Origin: Mycolicibacterium lacusdiani
GTDB taxonomy: Bacteria > Actinomycetota > Actinomycetes > Mycobacteriales > Mycobacteriaceae
Length of the DNA stretch: 64,000 nt
NCBI RefSeq assembly: GCF_021916785.1
Contig: NZ_JAKCFC010000003.1
Location: 682,001 to 746,000, forward strand
Direction: 5' to 3'
The notes below the pieces were generated by a model. It made no database searches. It saw nothing but the letters and a program-made list of their open reading frames with translations, and was not told the origin of the DNA. The position numbers were made by a program, and so were the translations under genes. This document shows positions 9,132 to 16,172 of this stretch, piece by piece. Within the stretch, counting starts at the first letter, position 1; each line of letters starts with the position of its first letter.

Positions 9132-9986
9132 ATGGACAACATCAGGGGTAGGACCATCGCGATCACCGGCGCCGCCCGCGGCATCGGCCATGCCACCGCG
9201 AAGGCATTGCTGGCACGCGGTGCACGCGTGGTCATCGGCGACCGCGACGTTGCGGTGCTCGAGAGCGCCGTCACCGAACTCGGCCGCTACGGACAGGTGA
9301 CGGGCTACCCGCTCGACGTCACCGACCGGGAGTCGTTCGAGGTCTTCCTCGACAAGGCCCGCACCGACGGCGCAGGGCACATCGACGTGCTGATCAACAA
9401 TGCAGGCGTGATGCCCATCGGCCCGTTCCTCGAGCAGAGCGAGCAGTCGATCCGCTCCTCGATCGAGGTCAACTTCTACGGCGTGCTCGCCGGCTGCCAA
9501 CTGGCCCTGCCCGAGATGGTGAAGCGCCGCCGCGGCCACGTCATCAACATCGCCTCGCTGTCGGGCATGATCCCGGTGCCCGGCCAGGTGGTCTACGTCG
9601 GCGCGAAGTTCGCGGTCGTCGGACTCTCCGTGGCGCTGGCCGACGAGATGGCCCCGCACGGCGTCGAGGTGTCGGTCGTCATGCCGCCGTTCACCAACAC
9701 CCAGTTGGTCTCGGGCACCAAGGAGACCGCGGGCACCAAGCCGGTCGAGCCCGAGGTCATCGCCGCCGCGATCGTGAAGACCCTCGACAAGCCGAAGACG
9801 ATGGTGTCGGTCCCGACCCCGCTGCGGTTCACCGCTGCCGCGGCGTCCATGCTCGGCCCGCGCGGTCGCCGGTGGATGAACAAGAAGCTCGGGCTCGACA
9901 ACGTGTTCCTCGAGTACGACCAGGCCGCACGCAAGAGCTACGAGGACCGGGCGCAGGCGTCCCTGGGCGTCGTCGAGAAGGACTAG
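9132..9986 (+). CDS. short-chain dehydrogenase/reductase
   Basis: 284 residues of classical SDR: cofactor motif TGAARGIG near residue 12, NNAG motif (VLINNAGVM), catalytic Ser in NIASLSGM and YVGAK as the YxxxK pair. Asp in IGDRD at the end of beta2 suggests NAD(H) preference, an inference. The C-terminal extension (LGPRGRRWMNKKLGLDNVF) is common in mycobacterial SDRs of unknown substrate. ATG 9132 is preferred over the upstream in-frame codon because the fold begins there and the palindromic promoter lies directly before it. It shares the CTAG stop with the convergent gene. Confidence 0.88.
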   Translation: MDNIRGRTIAITGAARGIGHATAKALLARGARVVIGDRDVAVLESAVTELGRYGQVTGYPLDVTDRESFEVFLDKARTDGAGHIDVLINNAGVMPIGPFLEQSEQSIRSSIEVNFYGVLAGCQLALPEMVKRRRGHVINIASLSGMIPVPGQVVYVGAKFAVVGLSVALADEMAPHGVEVSVVMPPFTNTQLVSGTKETAGTKPVEPEVIAAAIVKTLDKPKTMVSVPTPLRFTAAAASMLGPRGRRWMNKKLGLDNVFLEYDQAARKSYEDRAQASLGVVEKD

Positions 9987-10375
9987 CCGCTCGCGGGCAG
10001 CGGGTCCCCTGCGCGATAGGCCTCGAGTTCGTCGAGAGACTCGACGAGTTCGTCGTGCGTGTACACGTAGTCGTGGTCGTCGGGGCCCGTGCCCACGAGC
10101 AACACGTGCTGCTCCTCGGAGTTCGTCAGCCACATGCGGGTAACGGATTCGCGCGTCTCGTCTGCCATTTCAGCCGCCGACGGCGGGTAGAACCACGACA
10201 CGACCTCGGCGTTGGAGAACTCCTCGTCGAACTCCCAGCCGCGTTCGATCAACAGCGCATCCAACTCGGTGACGGCCTCAAGGTCGGCGTGCACCTCGGC
10301 GGGCATCCACCGGGAGTTGCGCGTCGACACCCGCTTCTTACGCCGTGCCTTCTTCGCCGCGCTCGACTTGGACAC
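9983..10375 (-). CDS. conserved hypothetical protein with basic N-terminus
   Basis: 130 residues. A very basic start (KSSAAKKARRKKR) is followed by an acidic, soluble region rich in Glu and Asp with several aromatic residues. No motif or family recognised. It begins 2 bp after the metZ stop on the same strand and is therefore probably the final gene of the purT-like - rhodanese - metZ transcript. Confidence 0.7.
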   Translation of the reverse strand: MSKSSAAKKARRKKRVSTRNSRWMPAEVHADLEAVTELDALLIERGWEFDEEFSNAEVVSWFYPPSAAEMADETRESVTRMWLTNSEEQHVLLVGTGPDDHDYVYTHDELVESLDELEAYRAGDPLPASG

Positions 10376-10377
10376 GG

Positions 10378-11604
10378 TTAGCCGAGCGCCCGGTCCAGGT
10401 CCGCGATCAGGTCTTCGGTGCCCTCGAGGCCGATCGACACGCGAACCACGCCGTCCCCGAGGCCGATCGCCGCGCGCCCCTCCGGGCCCATCGCGCGGTG
10501 GGTCGTGGTGGCGGGGTGGGTGATCAGCGTCTTGGCGTCGCCGAGGTTGTTCGAGATGTCGATCAGCTCCAGCTTGTCGAGCACCTCGAACGCGCGTTCC
10601 TTGCTACCGCCCTCCAGCTCGAACGTGACCACCGTGCCGCCGCCGCTCATCTGCCGCTTGGCCAGCTCGTACTGCGGGTGCGACGGCAGGAACGGGTACT
10701 TCACCCAGCTGACGCCGGAGTGACCCTCGAGGAACTCGGCCACCCGCTGTGCGGACCGGTTGGAGTAGTCGACGCGGACGGCGAGCGTCTCGAGGCCCTT
10801 GAGCAGGGTCCAGGCGTTGAACGCACTGATCGCCGGGCCCGTGTGGCGCATCAACTTCTGCACCGGCCCGTCGATGAACTCCTTCTCGCCGAGGATCGCG
10901 CCGCCGAGCACGCGGCCCTGGCCGTCGATGTGCTTGGTGCCCGAGTAGATGACGACGTCGGCGCCGAGCGGGATGCCCTGCTGCAGCAGCGGGGTAGCGA
11001 ATACGTTGTCCAGCACCACCTTTGCGCCGGCCGCGTGTGCCAGCTCGCACACCGCCTCGATGTCGACCAGCGACTGCATGGGGTTCGAGGGCGTCTCGAA
11101 GAACACGGCCTGGGTGGGGACCGACAGCGCTTCCTCCCACTGGGCGAGGTCCTCGCCGTCGACGAACACCGTCTCGATACCCCAGCGGGGCAGGATCTCG
11201 TTGCAGACCACGAAGCACGAGCCGAACAGGCTGCGCGCCGCGACCAGCCGGTCGCCCGCGCCGAGCAGCGCACCCAGGCCCGTGAAGACCGCGGCCATGC
11301 CGGTCGCCGTCGCGAACGCCGCGGGCGCGCCCTCGATCAGCCGTAGCCGCTCCTCGAACATGGAGATGGTGGGGTTGCCGTAGCGCGAGTAGACGTAGCG
11401 GTCGATCTCACCGGTGAAGGCCTTCTCGGCGTCACCCGCCGAGGCGTAGACGTACCCGGACGTCAGGTACAGCGCCTCGGAGGTCTCCTCGAAGTTGGAC
11501 CGGAGCAGTCCGCCGCGGACGCCGATGGTGGCCTGGCTGACGCCGTCGGGCAGTGGTTTCGGGATGCGGACCGACGGCACGGGATCCTTCTCGTCGGGGC
11601 TCAC
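10378..11604 (-). CDS. metZ: O-succinylhomoserine sulfhydrylase
   Basis: Forms homocysteine from O-succinylhomoserine and sulfide with PLP. 408 residues, close to the 406 of Rv0391. The PLP lysine lies in IYSGTKHIDGQG, the substrate-phosphate region is RYGNPT, and the C-terminal SIGLEGTEDLI is standard for the Cys/Met metabolism PLP family. Start is GTG 11604, overlapping the rhodanese stop as GTGA, which matches the Rv0390-Rv0391 arrangement. The neighbouring rhodanese suggests delivery of sulfane sulfur, an inference. Confidence 0.93.
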   Translation of the reverse strand: MSPDEKDPVPSVRIPKPLPDGVSQATIGVRGGLLRSNFEETSEALYLTSGYVYASAGDAEKAFTGEIDRYVYSRYGNPTISMFEERLRLIEGAPAAFATATGMAAVFTGLGALLGAGDRLVAARSLFGSCFVVCNEILPRWGIETVFVDGEDLAQWEEALSVPTQAVFFETPSNPMQSLVDIEAVCELAHAAGAKVVLDNVFATPLLQQGIPLGADVVIYSGTKHIDGQGRVLGGAILGEKEFIDGPVQKLMRHTGPAISAFNAWTLLKGLETLAVRVDYSNRSAQRVAEFLEGHSGVSWVKYPFLPSHPQYELAKRQMSGGGTVVTFELEGGSKERAFEVLDKLELIDISNNLGDAKTLITHPATTTHRAMGPEGRAAIGLGDGVVRVSIGLEGTEDLIADLDRALG

Positions 11605-12014
11605 GACTGCCTCCACGGCAGGCCAACGGCCTTCCACCCGGTCGTCCCGCGGTGGCCCTCGGAGTCGAGATTGCCCTCGAACCCGTCGAGCACGTTGTAG
11701 GCCGGTGCGATGCCCGCCTCGGTCGCCTGTTCGGCAGCGCCGATCGATCGGTTGCCCGAGCGGCAGAGGAAGACCACCGGACGTTCGCCGGGGGTGACAC
11801 CGGAGGCCACCAGATCGTCGACGAAACCGTCGTTGTGGCTGCCGTCGGTGCGGTTCCACTCGACGTAGACGACCTCGCGCTGCAACGACGAGATGTCGGG
11901 CACTCCGACGAAGCGCCACTCGGCCTCGGTGCGGCAGTCGACGAGCACCGCGTCGGGGTTCTCGACCAGCACTTTCCACGCCTCTTCCGGCGTGATGTCT
12001 CCCGCGTAGCTCAC
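11601..12014 (-). CDS. single-domain rhodanese-like protein (Rv0390-like)
   Basis: 137 residues from GTG 12014. The CDC25/rhodanese fold is visible from LVDCRTEAEW to the active-site loop CRSGNRS with catalytic Cys84. The loop is complete, so sulfurtransferase activity is expected. It lies between the membrane protein gene (19 bp) and metZ (GTGA overlap). A role supplying sulfide equivalents to MetZ is plausible from context but not shown. Confidence 0.88.
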   Translation of the reverse strand: MSYAGDITPEEAWKVLVENPDAVLVDCRTEAEWRFVGVPDISSLQREVVYVEWNRTDGSHNDGFVDDLVASGVTPGERPVVFLCRSGNRSIGAAEQATEAGIAPAYNVLDGFEGNLDSEGHRGTTGWKAVGLPWRQS

Positions 12015-12033
12015 GGTCGCGAGTCTCCCATAT

Positions 12034-12498
12034 CTAGCTGGGGCCCGGCGAACACACCGTCCAGGCCCCGGCCTCACGCGCGAACGTCACCTCGACGCGC
12101 TCGGTCTCCTCCGGGGCGTTGTCGAAGTGGTAGGTCACGAACCCACGCGCCCGGTCACCGTCGATGCGCACCTCGGTGATGTCGTCGACGTACCGCTCGC
12201 CCCGCTTGGCCACCGAATCACGTTGCCGGGCAAGGACGTCGGACTCCGCACCGTCGAGTTGGGCGCAGGTGTAGCGCTGGTAGTCGGCGAAGTCGGCGCG
12301 CTGCAGCGCGTCGTTCTGCGCGACCGCGGCCCGCCCCACGTCCTGCTCTGGCGTCGGCCCGTCATCGGAGTTTCCGTCGAGCACCAGTATTGCGATCACG
12401 ATGGCGCTGAAGATCGCCAGCGCGCCGAGGAACGGCGCGATGGTGGGCCGATCCTCTTCGGGTTCCGGCTCTCCGGCGGTCGGTGCGGGATCGGTCAC
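12034..12498 (-). CDS. membrane-anchored protein with NTF2-like C-terminal domain
   Basis: 154 residues: acidic Pro-rich N-terminus, one transmembrane helix at about residues 24-45 (FLGALAIFSAIVIAILVL) and an extracytoplasmic domain with two Cys (YTCAQL and WTVCSPG) that could form a disulfide. The pattern, including the final TFAREAGAWTVC, resembles the larger protein at 26316. Start is GTG 12498, overlapping the purT-like stop as GTGA. Function unknown. Confidence 0.75.
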   Translation of the reverse strand: MTDPAPTAGEPEPEEDRPTIAPFLGALAIFSAIVIAILVLDGNSDDGPTPEQDVGRAAVAQNDALQRADFADYQRYTCAQLDGAESDVLARQRDSVAKRGERYVDDITEVRIDGDRARGFVTYHFDNAPEETERVEVTFAREAGAWTVCSPGPS

Positions 12499-13589
12499 GG
12501 CGCCTGCAGCACGCTGGAGACCCGGTGCGCGCGATCGCGTGCCCGGACCACGTCCGGCGCCGTCGCGACGGCCACGGTCTGGCCGCCGCGCACGCGCACG
12601 TCGCTCTCCTGCACCGCCAGCGCCTCGTCGAGCGGCCCGCCTGCGGGCCGGTCGAGCACCTCGGCCGCGGCGGGCGAGATCATGATGGTGTCGAGCGGCA
12701 ACCCGAGGATCGCCCTGGCGTGCAGTTCGAACTGCGAAAGGCGTTGCGAGCGCAGCGTGAGCATCCCGACCGCCTCCGGCCGGGGCCGCACGTGGGAGAA
12801 GTACACCTCGTCGCCACGTACCAGCAGGTCCACGCCGAACAGACCGCGACCGCCGAGTGAGTTCACGATGCGTGCGGCGATGGACCGGGCGGCATCGAGC
12901 GCCGCGGGTGACATCTCGTGCGGCTGCCACGCCTCGAGTGGCCCGCCGTCGGTGCGGCGGTGGCCGATCGGTTCGCTGAACTGCACCGTCGGCCCGGACG
13001 CCGCGACGCTGCGCGCGGTCAGCAGCGTGACCTCGTCGTCGATCTCGACGACGGTCTCAGCGATCACCCGCGGGGGTGACGGGCTGGCCGCGGTGGCCCG
13101 CTGCCAGGCGGGCTCGACGTCCTGCGGCCGGGTCAGCACCGAGCGGCCCGCCGAACTCTCTCCGGCGACCGGTGACACCACCAGCGGGAAGCCCGCGTGC
13201 TGCGCGACGGCGTCGAGTTCCTCGGCCGAGCCGGCGAACCAAAACGGCACGGTGGGCAGGCCCAGTTCGTCGGCGGCGAGCTTGCGCAGGCCCTCCCGGT
13301 CGAGGGACAGCCGCGCGCTGCGAGGCGTCGGGAACACGTCGACGCCGTCGAGTTCGGCGGCGGCGATCAGCACGTCGACGGGAACGTCCGCGGAGTCGGC
13401 GACGACGTAGCCGGGCCGGTCGGCCGCGATCCGCGCGCCGACCTCCTGCGCACCGCCGATCAAGGCGAGGTCCATTTCCGTCACCGCGGCACCGAGCCGC
13501 TCGAAGGCCAGCGCCAGGTCGCGGCCCGGCACGCTGGAGCCGAGCAGCATCACGGTCGTTTCCGCACGGCTCGCGGTCGTTTCACTCAT
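12495..13589 (-). CDS. PurT-like ATP-grasp protein with altered active site
   Basis: 364 residues, shorter than the 392 of E. coli PurT. The C-terminal half follows PurT closely (EPIGHR, WQPHEMSPAAL, NSLGGRGLFGVDLLV). By position it corresponds to Rv0389 beside Rv0390-metZ. Against E. coli PurT as I remember it, the ATP lysine of IVKPV is Ser139, Mg ligands Glu267 and Glu279 are Asp254 and His266, the GAR-binding GSGELG is GSSVPG, HDTG is EAVG, and the C-terminal DGSRR loop is missing. PurT normally makes formyl-GAR from formate, ATP and GAR; that activity looks unlikely here. It may be a non-catalytic or repurposed paralogue. Confidence 0.75.
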   Translation of the reverse strand: MSETTASRAETTVMLLGSSVPGRDLALAFERLGAAVTEMDLALIGGAQEVGARIAADRPGYVVADSADVPVDVLIAAAELDGVDVFPTPRSARLSLDREGLRKLAADELGLPTVPFWFAGSAEELDAVAQHAGFPLVVSPVAGESSAGRSVLTRPQDVEPAWQRATAASPSPPRVIAETVVEIDDEVTLLTARSVAASGPTVQFSEPIGHRRTDGGPLEAWQPHEMSPAALDAARSIAARIVNSLGGRGLFGVDLLVRGDEVYFSHVRPRPEAVGMLTLRSQRLSQFELHARAILGLPLDTIMISPAAAEVLDRPAGGPLDEALAVQESDVRVRGGQTVAVATAPDVVRARDRAHRVSSVLQAP

Positions 13590-13612
13590 CGCCTGCCCAC
13601 CCTGCCAGACCG

Positions 13613-13933
13613 TCAGCGCGCGGCCGTGTCGACCATCGAATCGGCATAGCACCACCGCCAGTCCTCGCCCGGCTCGGCAGAGCGCATCACCGGGTGCTCC
13701 GTCTCGTGGAAGTGCCCGCTGGCGTGACGGTACGGGCTGGAGTCGCAGCAACCGACGTGCCCGCAGGTCAGACACATCCGCAGGTGCGCCCAGGTAGTCT
13801 CGCCGAGTTCCTCGCAACCCTGGCAACGGCCCGGGGAAAGCGGTTCGGGATCGGGTTGGTCCGTGATGCCGGCGAGGTGCTCGCACGTCTTCGGCGGGGA
13901 ATTCGTGTCGCGCCGCCGCGTTCTCCTCCGCAT
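13613..13933 (-). CDS. UBP-type zinc finger protein
   Basis: 106 residues, nearly all one ZnF-UBP domain: CEHL, CQGCEELGETTWAHLRMC, LTCGHVGCC, then histidines in RHASGHFHETEHPV. These provide the Cys/His ligands for zinc. In eukaryotes this fold binds ubiquitin C-termini; small stand-alone versions are widespread in actinobacteria with no known partner. It lies 23 bp upstream of the purT-like gene and may be the first gene of that transcript. It is divergent from the antiporter gene with 42 bp between. Confidence 0.85.
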   Translation of the reverse strand: MRRRTRRRDTNSPPKTCEHLAGITDQPDPEPLSPGRCQGCEELGETTWAHLRMCLTCGHVGCCDSSPYRHASGHFHETEHPVMRSAEPGEDWRWCYADSMVDTAAR

Positions 13934-13975
13934 GCTGATCAGGATAGGTCCGTCCGGACAGGGAAGGTGGTCGAC

Positions 13976-15568
13976 GTGAGTGCGTCACTGCTCGCGGTGC
14001 TCGTGGTGTCGGTGCTGCTCTCGGCCGTCGCTCGGCGCTACGACGTGTCGGCTCCCCTGGCGCTGGTGGTCGCGGGCCTGCTCGCCGGGCTGATTCCCGG
14101 GATCGGGGCGATCGAACTCGAGCCCGAGCTGGTGCTGTTCGTGATCCTGCCGCCGCTGCTGTGGTCGGCGGGGCTGGAGAGCAGCTACGTCGCGCTGCGC
14201 CGCAACGTCCGCCCGATCGGTCTGCTGGCCGTCGGGTTGCCGCTGGCGTCGACCTTCGCCGTCGGCGTGGTCGCCTTCCACACGGTGCCCGAGCTGACGA
14301 TCGCCGCGGCTCTCACGCTCGGCGCGATCGTGGCGCCGCCCGACGCGGTGTCGGCGGCGGCGGTGGGTCGCAGGCTCGGACTGCCGCGCCAGATCATGAC
14401 CCTGCTGGGTGGGGAGAGCCTGCTCAACGACGCCACCGCGCTGACCGCCTACAAGGTGGCGCTGGCCGCTGCGATCGGCACCGCCGCGACGTGGACCAGC
14501 GGCCTCGGCACCTTCGCACTGGCCGCGGCCGGCGGCGTGCTGGTCGGCGGTTCGGTCGGCTGGATCATCGACTACGTCCGGACCTGGCTGGACGATCCGC
14601 TGGTCGAGAGCGCCCTCGGTCTGGTCGCCCCGTTCTTCATCTACTTCCTCGCCGAGCAGGTGCACGGTTCGGGCGTCATCGCCGTTGTCGTGGCGGCGCT
14701 CATGCTCGGCCAGCGGTCGACGCGGGCCACCTACGCCACCCGCCTGCAGGACGCCGCGGTGTGGCGAGCGGTGCAACTGGTGCTGGAGTCGTTCGCCTTC
14801 CTGCTGATCGGCCTGCAGCTACCGACGGTGGTCTCGGAGTTGGCAGGCATCTCCGCCAGGACGCTGCTGGTCGCGTCGGTGTCGGTGCTCGCCACCGTCA
14901 TCGCCGTGCGGATCGCCTGGGTGTTCGCGTTCGCCTACCTGCCGCGTCGGCTGTCGCGACGCATCCGCGCGACCGAGCCCCGGCCGCGGCCCACCCACGT
15001 GTTCATCGTGGCGTGGGCGGGCATGCGCGGGGTGGTGTCACTGGCGGCGGCGTTCGCGGTGCCGGCCACGACGCTGAGCGGCGAGCCGTTTCCCGGCCGT
15101 CCGCAACTGGTGTTCCTGACCTTCGTCGTGGTGGTCGGGACGCTGCTGCTGCACGGCCTGACCCTGCCGTGGATCATCAAGGTGCTCGACGTGCAGGGCG
15201 ACGACACCCACCGCGACGCGCTCGAGGCCGCCGCTGCGCAGACCCGGGCAGCCCAGGCCGCGGCGCAGCGCCTCGACGAACTGATCGCCGAGCAGAAGCC
15301 CGGCTCGATTCACGACTACACGCCAAAGGTGTTGCGGGCGTGGAACGAACGGCGCAGTCAGGCGGCGTGGGAGGAGCTGGGGCGCAGCGACGAGGAGATC
15401 GGCCAGGAGAGTCCCGCGGCGACGTTCCGGCGGTTGCGCCTCGAAATGCTGGAGGCCGAGCGCAAGGAGTTCATCGCGCAGCGCGACGCCGGCGCGATCG
15501 ACGACGAGGTGCTGCGAAACCTGTTGCGCGGTCTCGATCTCGAGGAAGCAGCCCTCAACCGGGACTGA
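13976..15568 (+). CDS. Na+/H+ antiporter, CPA1 family
   Basis: 530 residues with about twelve transmembrane helices. Family motifs are GAIVAPPDAVSAAAV, GGESLLNDATALTAYK (ion-binding Asp) and VAWAGMRGVVSLAAA, as in NhaP/YjcE-type exchangers. A roughly 130-residue charged cytoplasmic tail follows, with heptad-like helices rich in Glu, Arg and Ala. GTG 13976 is chosen because GGAAGG lies 8 bases upstream; GTG 13967 is the alternative. The end overlaps the convergent MarR gene by 14 bp. Confidence 0.88.
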   Translation: MSASLLAVLVVSVLLSAVARRYDVSAPLALVVAGLLAGLIPGIGAIELEPELVLFVILPPLLWSAGLESSYVALRRNVRPIGLLAVGLPLASTFAVGVVAFHTVPELTIAAALTLGAIVAPPDAVSAAAVGRRLGLPRQIMTLLGGESLLNDATALTAYKVALAAAIGTAATWTSGLGTFALAAAGGVLVGGSVGWIIDYVRTWLDDPLVESALGLVAPFFIYFLAEQVHGSGVIAVVVAALMLGQRSTRATYATRLQDAAVWRAVQLVLESFAFLLIGLQLPTVVSELAGISARTLLVASVSVLATVIAVRIAWVFAFAYLPRRLSRRIRATEPRPRPTHVFIVAWAGMRGVVSLAAAFAVPATTLSGEPFPGRPQLVFLTFVVVVGTLLLHGLTLPWIIKVLDVQGDDTHRDALEAAAAQTRAAQAAAQRLDELIAEQKPGSIHDYTPKVLRAWNERRSQAAWEELGRSDEEIGQESPAATFRRLRLEMLEAERKEFIAQRDAGAIDDEVLRNLLRGLDLEEAALNRD

Positions 15569-16085
15569 CGACGTCGGTCCCGGTGGACGTGCCGATCTCC
15601 GACGGCATCTCGGCCCGATAGGCCTGCATGGCGGAGATCAGCGCTCCGAACACCCGGTGGGCGGCTTCGAGGTCTTCGTCGGGGAGTACCGCCATCGCGT
15701 CGTGGCTGTGTTCTCCGAGCCGGGTGAAGAAGCCGCGGGCCACCTCCATGCCGTGGTCGGCGTACCGCAGGATCACCTTGCGGCGATCGGACGGGTCGAC
15801 CTCGCGACGCAGGTGTCCGGTCTCGGCCATGCGCTCCACCAGGTAGGTGATCGCCGCACCGGACAGCCCCATGCTCCGGCGAAGATCGCCTGCGGTCAGC
15901 GGAGCACCTGCGGTCTCCGCCACCATGACGAACAGCAAGGCGCGAAACTCGTTCGCGGACAAATCATTCTGGTCGGCGAAGGCGCGGGCCATCCAGTCCG
16001 ACTCCGCCGTCAACGCGCGCAGATCGGCCTCGATGCGACGTTCCGACTGCTCACGATCCGAGCCGGGACTCGTCGTATCGGTCAT
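15555..16085 (-). CDS. MarR-family transcriptional regulator
   Basis: 176 residues. The winged helix-turn-helix runs from LTAGDLRRSMGLSGAAITYLV to the wing VDPSDRRKVILR. Start ATG 16085 has GGAGG nine bases upstream; an in-frame upstream codon at 16121 is less likely. It is divergent from an MMPL exporter and hydrolase, and 87 bp separate them. Regulation of that pair is the simplest reading. MarR proteins usually act as repressors released by small aromatic ligands; the ligand here is unknown. Confidence 0.88.
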   Translation of the reverse strand: MTDTTSPGSDREQSERRIEADLRALTAESDWMARAFADQNDLSANEFRALLFVMVAETAGAPLTAGDLRRSMGLSGAAITYLVERMAETGHLRREVDPSDRRKVILRYADHGMEVARGFFTRLGEHSHDAMAVLPDEDLEAAHRVFGALISAMQAYRAEMPSEIGTSTGTDVVSPG

Positions 16086-16145
16086 CGTCTCGAACCTCCG
16101 GCGGAATTGACGTTTCAGCATAGGCGACCGCCAACACTTGCCAAC

Positions 16146-16164
16146 TATTTAGAAAAGTGAAATA
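16146..16164. promoter_or_regulatory. AT-rich inverted repeat between marR and MMPL genes
   Basis: TATTT (16146-16150) and AAATA (16160-16164) flank nine bases and end nine bases before the MMPL GTG. Such AT-rich sequence is rare in this window. Its position fits an operator for the divergent MarR protein. Confidence 0.4.
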
Positions 16165-16172
16165 TTCGAAGG

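Noticed and set aside
13076..13975. Long in-frame extension upstream of the Na+/H+ antiporter
   Set aside because: It is Arg/Pro/Ala-rich with no hydrophobic pattern and runs antisense to the purT-like and UBP genes; the transporter fold begins at the GTG near 13976.
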